The notes under the pieces: model-generated
The model's input: only the letters and a program-made list of their open reading frames with translations
What the model was told of the DNA's origin: nothing
Database searches by the model: none
Shown: piece after piece, positions 23,663 through 36,129 of the stretch
Numbering within the stretch: the stretch's first letter is position 1
Layout of the letters: each line of letters opens with the position of its first letter
Assembly: GCF_029867415.1 (NCBI RefSeq)
Contig: NC_081180.1
Span: forward strand, 21,786,808 to 21,850,807
DNA: 64,000 nt
Source of the DNA: Vicia villosa
Taxonomy: Eukaryota > Streptophyta > Magnoliopsida > Fabales > Fabaceae
Direction of reading: 5' to 3'
Program-made: the position numbers and the translations under genes

Positions 23663-25207
23663 GTAGATCCTGAACCAGTGAGTATAGAAGAAGCGCTCAA
23701 GAAGAAGGTCTGGCTGAATGCCATGAAAGAAAAACTTGAGGCTATAGAAAGAAACAAAACTTGGAAGCTGACAGAACTTCCAAAGAAGAAGAAAGCCATC
23801 AACGTCAGATGGGTTTTCAAAGTAAAGCTGAAGCCAGATGGATCAGTTGGTAAACACAAAGCAAGGCTAGTGGCTAGAGGTTTTCTTCAGAAACCTGGAC
23901 TAGATTACTTTGAGGTGTTTGCTCCTGTAGCTAGACATGAAACAATCAGACTGGTGATTGCGTTAGCTGCGAACAGAGGTTGGTCCTTGATGCATCTGGA
24001 TGTAAAGTCTGCATTTCTGAACGGTCCATTACAAGAGGAGGTATACGTGTCACAACCCCCTGGCTTTGTGAAAAAGAATAAGGAAGGGATGGTGTACAAA
24101 TTACACAAAGCTCTGTATGGATTGAAGCAAGGGCCCAGAGCTTGGAATTTGAAAATTGATTCATTTTTCAAGAAGCAAGGGTTTCAGAAGTGTGAGATGG
24201 AATATGGAGTCTATGTGCAACATTCTGGAAGCAATATGATCCTGCTGTGTCTTTATGTTGATGACATATTGCTTACGGGGAGTTGTCCAGAAGATCTGAT
24301 GAAGTTCAAGAAGGTGCTGATGAATGAGTTTGAGATTACAGACCTTGGAAAAATGTCATATTTTCTAAGGATGGAGATTCTGTACTCAGAAGATGGTATC
24401 ATTCTGCATCAGTTGAAGTATGAGTTAGAACTTCTGAAGAAATTCAAGTTGGAGAATTGCAAAGCTGCTGTTACACCGTCAGAAGTGAATCAGAAGTTGG
24501 ACTCTGATTCTGAAGGTGAAGATGTTGATGCTACGGTATTCAAACAGCTGGTTGGTTCTCTAAGGTATTTGTGTAATACCAGGCCTGATATATGCTATGC
24601 AGTTGGATTGGTTAGTAGGTTCATGAGTAAACCTAAGTGGTCCCATTACCAAGCTGCTGTCAGAGTCTTGAGATATGTCAAGGGAACTCTAAAGTTTGGA
24701 ATATTGTTTCCTTCTGGGAGAAAGGAAGAATCAGAGTTATTGAGTTACTCTGATTCTGATTGGTGTGGAGACAGAGTTGATAGAAGGAGTACTTCTGGAT
24801 ATCTGTTCATGTTTCTGGGAGGCCCTATCTCTTGGAGTTCCAAGAAGCAACCTGTCGTTGCTCTATCAACCTGTGAAGCTGAGTACATCGCAGGCGCTGT
24901 AGCTGCATGTCAAGATGTGTGGCTTCTGAATCTATTAGAAGATCTGAAGATTAGAGTGAAGAAGCCTCTGAAGCTGATGATTGATAACAAGTCTGCAATC
25001 AATCTTGCCAAGAATCTGGTGTTACACGGAAGAAGCAAGCATATTGAGACTAAGTATCATTTCTTGAGAAGCCAAGTCCAGAATGGAACATTAGAAGTTG
25101 TGCACTGCAGCACTCAGAAGCAGTTGGCAGATGTTCTGACGAAGGCGATCAAGACGGATCAATTTCTGCTCTTGAGGGATGGAATTGGCGTTGTCAGTTT
25201 TGAGTGA
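23663..25207 (+). pseudogene. Copia pol part 2: reverse transcriptase and RNase H
   Basis: Same frame as the preceding integrase part, cut from it only by the TAA at 23660-23662. Reverse transcriptase motifs are complete: WVFKVKLKPDG, LDVKSAFLNGPL, ALYGLKQGPRAW, and the catalytic YVDDILLTGS. RNase H follows with SDSDWCGDRVD, STCEAEYIAG and IDNKSAINLAKN, ending QLADVLTKAIKTDQF and a TGA at 25205-25207. No stop or shift inside this part. Confidence 0.93.
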
Positions 25208-25212
25208 AGAAT

Positions 25213-25228
25213 ATGAATTAAGGGATGG
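25213..25228 (+). other. Polypurine tract
   Basis: GAATTAAGGGATGG directly before the 3' LTR, the expected plus-strand primer site. Confidence 0.7.
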
Positions 25229-25560
25229 TATTGAAGAGTAATTCAATATTCAGAAGATGACTAATCTTCTGATGGTTACTCAGAAGATAGTATTGACCAG
25301 AAGATGATGTCTGGGTCCCATTAGCTTAGCTGTTTAGTAGTAAGGGTACTTTAGTATTTTGTAGTATTGTACTGTTTGTACCTTAGACTTGTTCACTAAG
25401 TTTACTGTTTTAGGGCTTATGTGGCAAGATTCTCTTTTCTATAAATAGCCTTGTAATAGCTATCATTAATAGTAGAATACAACATTTATTATCTCATCTC
25501 TTTTTGTGCCGTTATTCTATTATTCTCTTTGTCACCATCTTTATTCATTGTGCACCAACA
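25229..25560 (+). repeat. 3' LTR of copia element
   Basis: 332 bp, same edges as the 5' LTR and five substitutions from it. Followed by the target duplication CGGAA. Confidence 0.93.
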
Positions 25561-26439
25561 CGGAAGCATTAAAAACATAGTGAATATTGAGAAAATTCAA
25601 ATTAATTCAGTTCAGTGAATCTTTAGTAAATGTATCTACGAAATGTGTTAAAAACAGAATATTCCGTAAATGTATCTACGAAACTTTCTGTTATATTTTC
25701 CAATCAATTACATTTAACTCCTAAACTCCAATATTTTTAACAAAATTGGATCAAATTATAGTACATCAAAGCAGTGCAATTTAAAGGCAATGAAATATAG
25801 TACACAAAAAGAATATATCATATAAATCATCCGAATAGTGTCAAATACATAATCAAAATAATAAAGTACAAAAATGTAATTAAAATACAGACATCAATAA
25901 AATCACAGGCATCACTACTCTGTGTGCCGGACAACATCCTCTTCCTCTCCTCTGCCTCTGGCTCCGTCTCTGCGTCCACCACGTCGTATGCTGGTTACTC
26001 TGCCTCTATCGTCAAGCGCCCCATCTGTCCTGGCATGATGTCGACGGTACAAAAATGCCCTGAAAACTCAAAAACTTACCAATTAAATTGAGTTTTGAAG
26101 TTGTTGGAATGTGTTGATCGTTGATGCACACGTTTACTGTCGAACTCGAAAAAAAAACAACTTTGACATAACTTTGAAACAAAAAGAGTTACTTCCGAAA
26201 GTACATCTATAGAAGCAGATGCCATTTTTTATAACGCGCATGGTGCATAAGTGACCCAAGGGGTGGGGTTAGAGTTTCTCTAAAAAAAACTCTTTAGTTT
26301 CCATATTAAATAATCTTCCCATCTTTGAAGTGTTTATATATAGTGAAATTAGTTTCGATAATAATTAATACCATGTGAAATCCATTCGAAAAACATGCGA
26401 CTTGCTATTCATTCTAACACTACGCCAAATTTGGCTTTT

Positions 26440-26745
26440 AGCAGCACACCTACGAAAGTGCTTTTGCTCAAAAGCGCTTTCGTAGGTTTGGCTAAAAACA
26501 AAATTAAAAATCATGCTAGAAAAGCGCTCTTATAGGGGGGGGGGGGTAATGAAAGCGCTTTTTAAAAGCGCTCTTATAGAGTATGTTATGAAAGCGTTTT
26601 TATGAAGCGCTCTTATAGGTAGGGTTATGAAAGCGCTTTTGAAAGCGCTCTTATAGGGGGGTGTTACGAAAGCGCTTATAGTATTAAAGCGCTGGTATAA
26701 GGGGGGTGTATGAAAGCGCTTTTGAAAAGCGCTCTGGTAGCCCTT
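26440..26745. repeat. Left subterminal repeats of CACTA element
   Basis: About ten copies, in both orientations, of an AAAGCGCTCTTATAG / GAAAGCGCTTTT word separated by G-runs. The same words recur at 33295-33640. In En/Spm such arrays bind the TNPA-type protein. Confidence 0.85.
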
Positions 26746-28622
26746 TTTATAATTTATTTTTCATAAAACTAAAACACGTGCACGCTATTTTTTCAGAAAC
26801 ACAAAACTCCCTCCGTACATCTTCTTCTTCCTCGCTCACGTACTCTCTGCTTCCTCGCTCTCACTCCCTCCGTCGTGGTCTCAGCCCCTCCGTCCCTCTG
26901 TCGTCGTCTCACTCTCACTCCCAAACCAACTAGCCGCCGCCGCTGCTACCGCCGCCGCCGCTACGCTGTTCTGCGCTTCTGCTTACACAGAATTGGGATT
27001 TTAGGGTTTACTTGGTCAAAATCAAAATCTTCTTGAATCTAGTGTTTAGGTAAAGTCTTCCCACTATTTTATTTTTCATTTCATTCATACTTTTCCCACT
27101 GATTTAAACCAAACCTTGCTACTGAGTTTTATCCACCATATTGTTTCTATGATTTTCCTAAGTTTTCTGATATTAGTAAAAGGAAAAACAAATGTGCACA
27201 CTATGTTTGTACATCTGATTTTGAATGTTCATTTCAAAGTACAATGCCTACTGACAAGTTAAGGTGATTACAAGCATGGAATAATTATTCAAAACTTACT
27301 CGTAATTGTGTAATTGTATGAATGTTTCTGTTATTTCCACATTTTCGGAATGTAAATCACGATTTAGTTGATGCCCATTTTATATGTGGTTGTGTTGATA
27401 ATTGGTGAGTACTGTAGCATGTTCGTGCGATTTTGGCTCAACCTTTCGAGCATTACATGTGTAAATTCGATGTTGTCCCGTATTTTGTTTTGCTTGTACA
27501 ATGTGACTTACTTTCAACTTAATGCATACTTGACTTCTCTATTGTCATATTAATATGTTCATGAAGCTTTTATCTTGATCATATTTATGTTGACCATTGA
27601 CATTTTTTTAACACCTAAAGCCTTTAATGCTAGTGTGATGGTATCGTATTTGCTCGCTTTTGCGACAACTTTTTGTGTGCTTTCTCGTTAGACATTAATG
27701 CTTCCCCGATATGAAAATACATGCTAAATTGTTTTTTTCTCATGAGATATAATTGCTCCACCTTGATTTCTCCATTTGTATGACTCGGCTATGATTTGTG
27801 GTCGTTTTCACGACGATGTTTTGACATGCGTAGTCGCTGCCCCGGTTTCTAAGTAGGTGTTAAACTTTGATTTACCTTGCGGTACTATGTATCTAGATTT
27901 GCTATAACATTTGGGTGATGATTAGTTTGGTTTCAGATCATTTCTTAGCCATGTTATGTCGTTCATTTTGTTCCCGTAGTGCTGTCCCATTTTGTTCCCC
28001 TGATCACTATTTCTCTTATTTGTATATGGTCTGTCTAACTTATGTCTAATTATTTCTGTTTTATGATTTTCCAACTCTTGTATAAAAGAGGCTCGTAATC
28101 AATTATACATATTCGCAGGATGTATATAAGGCTAATTGTTCTAAATTTTATTTTTCAGGGGATATTAAAGATTTTTTAAAAGAACATCACTAGAGTCATC
28201 AGATTAGCTTACGGTGTGTGGTTCCAGAAGTTTCTGAATTTCTCTAAAGGTAATTAGTTATTCTTTTGCTATAGTTTCTGAATACCTCAGCTTATTTAAT
28301 TATGAAAGTAAAAAAATTGGATACCTCAGCTAGGTGTGTTCAGATATATTTCATATTGGCATGTAGATAGAGTTTGAATTATAGTAATCATTCCTGAATA
28401 GTTATGCATAGCGTCTGATCCCAAAAGTGGGGGATAGTTGATTTTTAGATTATATTAAGTAATACTCATTATTCCGACATGTGGAATATTCTTGATGTCA
28501 ATTTCGTTAATCGTTAAGTGATGAACTTACTAACTTTGTGAATTGAATTCGCTATAGGAGTTACTTGTGAAGAGTGAAAGTTTGATCGTTTTTGTTTAGC
28601 TTAATTAAGACATGGATAAGAC

Positions 28623-31600
28623 ATGGATAAGACATGGATAAATTCAAACCGATTGTCAAAAGAGTACGAGAAAGGGGTATGGGAATTCGTTAAGTTTGCG
28701 GTTGCGCACGCCAAAGACCCGATTCGAATGGCGTGTCCTTGCATGGGTTGCTGTTATGGGGGTAAGGTTGACGGGAATCAGTTGGCATCGCATTTACTAC
28801 GGTTTGGAATTGATAGAAGTTATACAGTTTGGAGTTTTCATGGTGAGAAAAGTAACGGGAATGTTGAGTCGAGGTGTAATACAAAATATGCTTCAAACGA
28901 CGATTGCACAGACACATACGATTATGATCGAGTCAAAGAGATTGCAGAAGCGCTTGAAGAAGATCTTGAGGATTGTCCCAAAATGTTTGAGAGGTTGGTA
29001 GGCGATGCAGAGAAACCATTGTATGATGGTTGTTCAAAATTCACAAGATTGTCTGCGGTGTTAAAGTTGTACAACTTAAAGGCGGACAATGGGTGGTCGG
29101 ATAAAAGTTTCACAGAGTTATTAGCCCTTATGAAAGATATGCTACCAGAGGATAATGTTCTTCCCAATCGAACATATAAAGCCAAAAAGATGTTGTCCTC
29201 TATTGGCATGAGCTATGATAAGATACATGCATGTCCAAACGATTGCGTTTTGTTTCGAAACGAGTATGCAGCGTTGAATGAGTGTCCTAAATGCGGTGCC
29301 CCTCGATATAAGAAAAAGTTGTCTCCGGCTAAAGTCTTATGGTATTTTCCTATAATTCCGAGATTTAGACGTATGTATCGTAGTGAAACCGATTCAAGAC
29401 ACTTGACTTGGCATGCAGATAAAAGAATTATTGATGGAAAGTTGCGACATCTGACAGACTCACCACAGTGGATGAAAGTTGATAGTGAATATCCTGAATT
29501 TAGAAAAGAAGCAAGAAACCTTCACTTGTCATTGTCTACTGATGGAATGAACCCACATGGTATTCAAAGTATCTCGCATAGTACCTGGCCTGTGATTCTT
29601 ATGATTTATAACCTACCTCTGTGGCTATGTATGAAGCGTAAGTACATGATGTTATCTATGCTAATTTCTGGGCCTAAACAATCAGGGAATGACATAGACG
29701 TATACTTGGCACCCTTAATCGAAGATTTAAAGTTTTTGTGGGAGAATGTTGTGGAGGTTTACGATGGGTATAGGAAATAAAGTTTCAACTTGAGGGCGAT
29801 GTTGTTTGGAACAATTAATGATTTTCCAGCATACGGAAATCTATCCGGGTACAACAATAAAGGTCAAAAAGCGTGTCCTGTTTGTGAAGATGAAACCGAT
29901 ACGAAACGATTGGATCTTTGTCAGAAGAATGTCTTTCTTGGCCATCGTAGATTCTTAAATTCTAATCATCACTACCGTGGGTGGAGAAAAGCATTCAATG
30001 GAAAGGCCGAACAACGTACAGCCTTGCCTTTTTTGACAGGTGATCAACTTTTTGAAAAGGTGAAAGATGTGAGCACTCAGTTTGGCAAGCCTTTTGCACA
30101 TTCACTTGTAAAGGGTGGGTGGAAGAAGAAGTCATTTTTTTTTTAACTTCCATATTGGAAGTCGTTGTACGTAAGACATTTCCTCGATGTTATGCATATT
30201 GAAAAAAATGTATTTGACAACGTTATAGGTACGTTACTCAATATACAAGGAAAGTCTAAGGATGGCCTTAACATAAGGAAGGACATGGTAAACATGAGAA
30301 TGAGAACTGAATTGGGACCCGTGACGAAAGGAAGACGAACATATCTGTCACCTGCTAATTACACTCTATCTAGAAAGGAGAAGAAAACATTGTGTAAGTT
30401 CCTCAGTGAAGTTAAAGTTCCAGAAGGCTACTCATCAGATATTAGAAGACTTGTGTCCATGAAAGACCTCAAGTTAAAGAGTTTGAAGACGCATGATTGC
30501 CATGTTATAATGGAACATTTTTTACCAATAGGTATACGTTCTATTCTGCCATAAAAAGTAAGAAGCGCAATAACTAAACTGTGTTTTTTCTTCAGGTCAA
30601 TTTGTAGTAAGGTGATCGATCCCGCGATCTTACCAACATTGCAAAAAGAGATAGTTGTTACTTTATGTGATCTTGAAATGTATTTTCCTCCCTCGTTTTT
30701 TGACATAATGGTTCATCTAGTCGTTCATCTTGTGAAAGAGACACAATTGTGCGGACCAGCTTATATGAGATGGAAGTACCCTGCTGAACGTTATATGAAA
30801 ATATTAAAAGGGTACGTGAAAAACAGAAGTCGACCGGAGGGTTGTATTGCCGAACGATACATTGTTGAAGAAGCGGTTGAGTTTTGTACTGATTTTCTGT
30901 CAAATGTTCAATCAATTGGACTCCCCAAATCTCATATTGTTGAAAAAAAAGAAGGAAAAAGGCTAATTGGAAATAAAGTTGTGACAGTATCAATGGTCGA
31001 GCGGGATCAAGCGCACTTGTATGTTCTGCACAATGAGATTGAGGTTGAGCCGTATGTTGAAATGCACAAGGTTGTTCTCCGAGATTTAAATTCGAATAGA
31101 AACGAGAATTGGATAGTACGAGAGCACAATCGAAGTTTCATACCGTGGTTTAGGGAACATATTTATTCAAAGTATCATTCAGATCCTGCTTCAGTAACAG
31201 AAAGGTTGAGATGTTTAGCATATGGTCCAAGTATAATTGTGTTTTCTTATAGCGCATACGCAATTAATGGATACACATTTTATACCAAAGAACACGATGA
31301 TAAAAGTACTATGCAAAATAGTGGTGTTACCTTGGTAGCTGAAGCAATGCACATATCAAGTGCGAATGACTTAAATCCGAAATTTGCAAATTTGTCATAT
31401 TTTGGGATTATCGAGCGCATTTTGGTGTTTGATTACGCGAAGTTTCAGATTCCTGTATTTGGTTGCAAGTGGGTTCAAAATAATAATGGCATACGAATGG
31501 ATAAGTCAGGATTTTTGCAGGTGGATCTCAATAGGGTAGGGTACAAAGATGAGCCTTTCATTCTAGCCTCTCAAGCTAAACAAGTGTTCTATGTCAATGA

Positions 31601-31838
31601 TCCGACAAGTACGAAATGGTCTATAGTGCTTTTATCTAACAAAATAGTTGATGAAAACATTGGAGATCAAGGTGATATTGGTGTTGGCATTGAATCTTGT
31701 ACAAGAAACAATCAAAATGAGAATGAATCTTGTACTAGAAATGATCATAATGAGGGTATTTGGATCAATCCAACCGTCCGCGTTGTTAAGAGATGCGTAG
31801 AACACAATCCTACCAAGAAAAGAAAGAGACGTTCGTGA
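28623..31838 (+). pseudogene. CACTA TNP2-type transposase, broken by three in-frame TAA codons
   Basis: One frame of 1072 codons runs from ATG 28623 to TGA 31836-31838. Domains in order: transposase-associated domain (MDKTWINSNRLSKEYEKGVW, CPCMGCCYGG), TNP2 core (FTELLALMKDMLPEDN, CPNDCVLFRNEY, SLSTDGMNPHG, then LRAMLFGTINDFPAYGNLSG, GHRRFL, LDVMHIEKNVFDN), DUF4218 (DLEMYFPPSFFDIMVHLVVH, MRWKYPAERYMK) and C-terminal DUF4216 (VFGCKWVQ, LASQAKQVFYV). Three TAA codons interrupt it: 29778-29780, 30144-30146 and 30552-30554; family sense continues in the same frame past each, so these are point changes or balanced events, not introns. The transposase cuts and rejoins element ends. This copy should be inactive unless supplied in trans. 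Confidence 0.93.
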
Positions 31839-31850
31839 AAAAGGTAATAG

Positions 31851-32355
31851 CATGGTTTTAAATTGCGGACCGCATCACCTGATGCGGCCGCAATATTGCG
31901 GTTGCGGTAGTGTCCGCATCCGCATCAGGCCGCAATTGCGGTGTGATTGCAAATCACAATAAAAACCGCATCATAACACCGCATCGGCCACATCATAACA
32001 CCGCATCGGCCGCATCAAGCCGCATCAGACCGCATCAGGCCACAAGAGATTATGCAATGATCGCAAAAATTATTTGGTCTACCTTCTTTTTTATTATATC
32101 ATAGATTTAAGATATATTTTAAAAGGATTAGTTATATTCAAAAGGGTGACGAATTATTAATGAGAAATATATGAAAATTTAGAGAGGAAATCGAAGATAT
32201 GTGAAATCGAAAATAAATAATAAAATATCATTTTTTATATTCATAAATATGAATTCACGCCGCAACGACCGCATTCCGCATCGCAACACCCGCAATAGCC
32301 GCAGTGACTGCAACCGCAACCGCATCCGCAGCCGCAACCGCAATTTAAAACCATG
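31851..32355. mobile_element. hAT-type MITE nested in the CACTA element
   Basis: 505 bp with perfect terminal inverted repeats CATGGTTTTAAATTGCGG, flanked by an 8-bp target duplication GGTAATAG (31843-31850 and 32356-32363), the size made by hAT transposases. Both arms are full of CCGCA/TGCGG words; the middle is AT-rich. It lies 13 bases after the transposase stop codon. The same terminal motif is seen in the Raf-like gene's intron 1. Confidence 0.9.
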
Positions 32356-33034
32356 GGTAATAGTATACATATTCCGACTAATGTGCTTTATTCAATTTGT
32401 ACCGATTGTTATATATTCAATTTGTATTCCGATTGTTACAATACTTATTCAATTTTGGTGTATATTTTCGTTTTGTACATAACTTTTGAACCATGTTTCC
32501 GTTTGTCGACTTCTTTACATGTAACTATACTATTTTGACGATTCCGGAGCTGCTCATGCACTTATCTTTACATTTCGGGACTGTTTTTTATCAGTTTTGC
32601 TTCTGCCCGTAATCAAAAGTCGGGCTTAGGGTCTGAATTTCGGAAAACCGACTTCATTTTTGAGTCCGTGAGGACGTTTTACCATAGCCATGCAAATTTC
32701 GTTCAATTCCGACAACTTTCTTTTTTTGACGCTTATTTTGATTTCACCGATTTCGATTCCGGATTTACTTGTACATGCATGGTTTGACTTCCATTTGACT
32801 TGTATAGATTGTTAACTTATTACTGTGTGTTGTGGGGACTGTTTTGAAACTTTGTGGGGACTGTTTTAATTGACCGTATCTGTTAGTTAAAGGACCGTGC
32901 GCTCGGCGGATTTTGAGAATTTCGGGCTTATATTTTGTTGATGATTTAGTTATATATGTATCTGTTAGTAAACATGTGATTATGCAGAGGACACGAATTT
33001 TGGGCTTATATTAATGGTGTATATCTTTTATTTT

Positions 33035-33260
33035 GGTATATAATGGTATTTTATCCATGGTATATATATTTTATTTTGGTATATAATGGTATTTTATCCA
33101 TGGCATATATATTTTATTTTGGTATATAATGGTATTTTATCCATGGTATATAATGGTATTATATTGTCCTACATATGGTTGAAAATATTACAGGTTGAAA
33201 ATATGTTACAGGTCGAAAATATTACAGGTTGAAAATAAAATACAGGTCGAACTGGGAGGC
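33035..33260. repeat. Short tandem repeats inside the CACTA element
   Basis: About three copies of a ~49-bp unit containing TTTGGTATATAATGGTATTT and ATCCATGG (33035-33160), followed by several copies of TTACAGGT(C/T)GAAAATA (33185-33260). Confidence 0.8.
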
Positions 33261-33294
33261 TTAAATTACAGGTTGCACTTTAAAATACTGCGTT

Positions 33295-33645
33295 TAGCAA
33301 CGACAGCGCTTTTAAAAACGCTCTTAAAGGCCCACCTACGAAAGCGCTTTCTAACTAAAAGCGCTGCCTAAGATAAAAAAAAGCATAAAAAATAAAAAAA
33401 TGCGCAACCTACGAAAGCGCTTCTTGAAAAAGCGCTGCTATAGGGGGGGTACAAGAGCGCTTTCTGGAAAAAGCGCTGCTATATGGGGGATACGAGAGCG
33501 CTTTTCTGGATAAAAGCGCTGCTATAGGAGGGGCTACGAGAGCGCTTTCAAAAGCGCTGTCGTTACCTACGGCAGCGCTGGCTTTGGCAGCGCTTTTAAG
33601 CACTTTAGTAGCCCAAAAAAAGCGCTTTAGTAGCCCTTGACCGTT
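33295..33645. repeat. Right subterminal repeats of CACTA element
   Basis: Many AAAGCGCT words in both orientations with G-runs and TACGA(A/G)AGCGCTTT blocks, mirroring the left end. Confidence 0.85.
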
Positions 33646-33725
33646 GTAGTGTAATTTATTGACATTTAGAATTTTTGAACTCTTAAGATAACATAAAATT
33701 TGAAATTGATATGACATCTTGAACA

Positions 33726-34045
33726 TGTTGGAGTCCACATCTTCATTGATGAGAGAGAACATAACAAAATTTTCTCAACTAAGTTTCTCAAATTGTGATC
33801 CAATCAATTAAAACTAACCGAATGTAAATTCAGTTTATATACACGTTGCAATATACCAAATACAACTCAAATGAAACTTAAATGCACCTAACAACTAGAA
33901 TTTGAATTGAAACTAACACCATCCCTTAGTTCATATTCAAGTTAAAAATCAACAATACCAATTTCATCCCTCAAATTGATGAAGTGTTCTGTTTTGATAG
34001 CCTTTGTCAGCACATCTGCAAGTTCACGCTACCTAGGTAAATTTT
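33726..34045 (-). mobile_element. Ty1/copia remnant: LTR and last piece of RNase H
   Basis: On the minus strand, 34045-33919 encodes ELADVLTKAIKTEHFINLRD followed by EIGIV, almost the same as the end of the copia element at 25130-25200. A polypurine run then leads into a likely 193-bp LTR (33918-33726, TGTTAG...CCAACA) with a TATATAAA box. The rest of the element is absent. Confidence 0.75.
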
Positions 34046-34726
34046 CCTTATCAACAAGAACTTAATCCACTAATCAAATACCCTTTGATTACAACCACAA
34101 AGACAAACCGTCTTTGTCTTCTCGAGGATCCGACCTAAACCTTTAGTCCTCCAAGGAATTTTAACCAACGTGGTTAACTTACAAAGTGTTGTGTTTACAA
34201 AATTCTTCTTAAAATGCATATACACAAAGTTACAAGACAATGAAATTCACAAAGAATGAAAGTTATGAAGCTTTCAATAAAATAACAGCTTTTTTGGTGC
34301 ATTTATGCTCGACTTTTTTAAGTGTTTCTCTTAACTTCTTTGTATATAATTTATGTGTTTCACATTCGTTGTTCTTCTTTTCCATGGCTTCAAATGCTCC
34401 TTTATATAGATGAAAATAGACCCGTTGGAGGGTGAAGTTGAAATTTTGTAATCCACGACTTGCTTGAAGACGTTGAGTAGTACAGTAGTAGAATGACAGT
34501 AGCAACATAGTGAAATGTGATTATGGGACATATTGAAAAAGTTGGTAGTGATAAACAGTCCTTTTTTCCATCTCACAAGGTAGTGGAAATGATGTTGATA
34601 TGTACTATTTTAATATTTTCACACTATCTTTCTTCATAGTAATCACTTTTTACATAAGAGGTTTCAGATAGAATTTGGTGAAGCTTGATCAGAGTATAGA
34701 GTTACTATCTTTTCTTCACTTCTAAC
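34046..34726. other. Unassigned repeat-like spacer
   Basis: No gene seen. Sequence style suggests old retroelement debris. Confidence 0.35.
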
Positions 34727-36129
34727 TGTCGCGGTGCAAAAAATATCTGAGCATAAGGAATGCTCGAAATACAACAGAGTCGCCACCAATCTTTATTTAT
34801 TTCAAAAGGAAAGGGAAAACATAGAATAAAACCCACGAAAGAAAAGGGAATGGTCGTCGCAACCAAGAGTGGGTTCGGGAGTCGGTTATACAAGGGGAAG
34901 GTATTAGCACCTCTCACATTCGTTGTACTCAACATGACCCATTTAGTTGGCTTTACGAATGAGTGTTATCGTGATAGTTTGTGATCTTCTACTAATTATG
35001 CGAGAAAGGAGAAAAGAAAGGATTTTTAATTTTTTTAGTTTATTGTGCTCGTCAAGATTTTGAAAATCTCGTGCCTACATATCCTCATAGTGCAATGAAG
35101 AAATCCGATCTTCGTAGTTCGTGGTGAAAAAATACATATTTGTTGGTTGATTTTAGGAGAATGATGCATTAGACATTTCAAACGTTTGAACTTTACTTAT
35201 TTGCTCGTCTGAGAGGCTAAGTCTTTGTATTTGTTTCGTGTTGAAATGGCTAAGGCACATTCGTTTGCAAAAGGTTTTTGAAGAGTCGCCCAAGGGCGAG
35301 AAAGCAAGTTTGATTAGTTGAAGTTGTTTTTATGTGGAGACAAGTATCCATAAAGGGAGTACTACAACAGTATTTGAGTACACGATAAGGGAATGTATCT
35401 AAATCCAAAGTACCTTTCTTCTCCAAAAGCTTTGTTTTTGAAAGTGTGGGGCGAATCAAGATTTGCTTTATTAAGTGTTTTAATTAGGAAAGATGACTAT
35501 TCAAACAATGAGTCCTACGACAATGTTCGAATATTCAATAAGGGAAATGATCTAAATCCAACCCTAATGCCATTCCTATTTTATTTATGAAAATTGTTTT
35601 GAAAGAGAACTCGACGTTGGATCGAGGTTTGAAACTTTGATTATGAAATTGGTTTGAGTGGAGAATGGAAGAGGTTGATGGCGATGCAAAAGCAATCTAC
35701 TTACAAGGGTTGAAAGATGGCTTGATTTTGGATCGAGTAGTTTTGATCTTTTTTTGTGAAGTGTTGATTTTATTGCTAACCCAATCTTGATTAACAATCA
35801 CACAAAAGCAATAAAGGAAAGCGGTTAAATTATTTACACTTTATGGGAGTGTGATACACTTTTGTCGAATGAGAATGGAATAATGCGATAAAAATTACAA
35901 TCTCAATACCAAAGAGGCAAGTGAATTAAATCATTTAATCGATTAATTAAAACTTGGTTAAATCGATTAATTAAACTAATAAAAATTAATTAGCAAAACT
36001 AATCAATTTTTATTAACATAATCAACCAACTAAAACAACAATTTGATTAATCGATTAAGTCTCATTGTAAGAAAGTCCAAGAGTAAGTCAAAGAATAGAA
36101 AGGAAAAAAAAAGGAAAGGGTGTAAGCAA

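Larger units (their letters stand above)
20578..25560 (+). mobile_element. Near-complete Ty1/copia LTR retrotransposon
   Basis: Two LTRs of 332 bp (20578-20909, 25229-25560) flank gag and pol in the copia order protease-integrase-RT-RNase H. A 5-bp target duplication CGGAA lies at 20573-20577 and 25561-25565. A tRNA-Met type primer site follows the 5' LTR and a polypurine run precedes the 3' LTR. I count five differences between the LTRs (about 1.5%), so insertion is recent; with a commonly assumed rate near 1.3e-8 per site per year this would be roughly half a million years. Two frameshifts in gag and two in-frame stops in pol make this copy non-autonomous. Confidence 0.95.
20433..26290. mobile_element. 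Small palindromic DNA element split by a copia insertion
   Basis: The left end (20433-20577) and right part (25561-26290) flank the copia element. The ends are weak inverted repeats (CATCCCTTTCATACGCTTAT against CACCCCTTGGGTCACTTATG read on the other strand). Both sides hold TTCCG(T/A)AA-type words around ACAT(C/G)T cores, a decayed form of the palindromes at 16020-19040. Minus-strand sequence at about 26040-25917 starts ATG and reads into an Arg/Gly-rich stretch like the N-terminus of the PMD pseudogene at 16719, so this is probably a deletion derivative of a PMD-carrying element of under 1 kb. Confidence 0.45.
26418..33651 (+). mobile_element. Complete CACTA (En/Spm) DNA transposon
   Basis: Begins CACTACGCCAAATTTGG at 26418 and ends with GTAGTG at 33651, the reverse complement of CACTAC, flanked by a 3-bp target duplication TAA (26415-26417 and 33652-33654). 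Length 7234 bp. Both subterminal regions are packed with AAAGCGCT-type words in both orientations, the usual binding sites for the accessory protein of CACTA elements. Inside are a gene-like GC-rich leader (about 26810-27050), probable untranslated exons with introns, a TNP2-type transposase frame (28623-31838) and a nested MITE (31851-32355). Confidence 0.95.

Noticed and set aside
29778..30554. Introns in the CACTA transposase at the three TAA codons
   Set aside because: Family sequence continues in the same frame directly before and after each stop, leaving no room for an intron.
31910..32370. Arg- and Asn-rich frames in the MITE
   Set aside because: Products of the CCGCA repeats, not genes.
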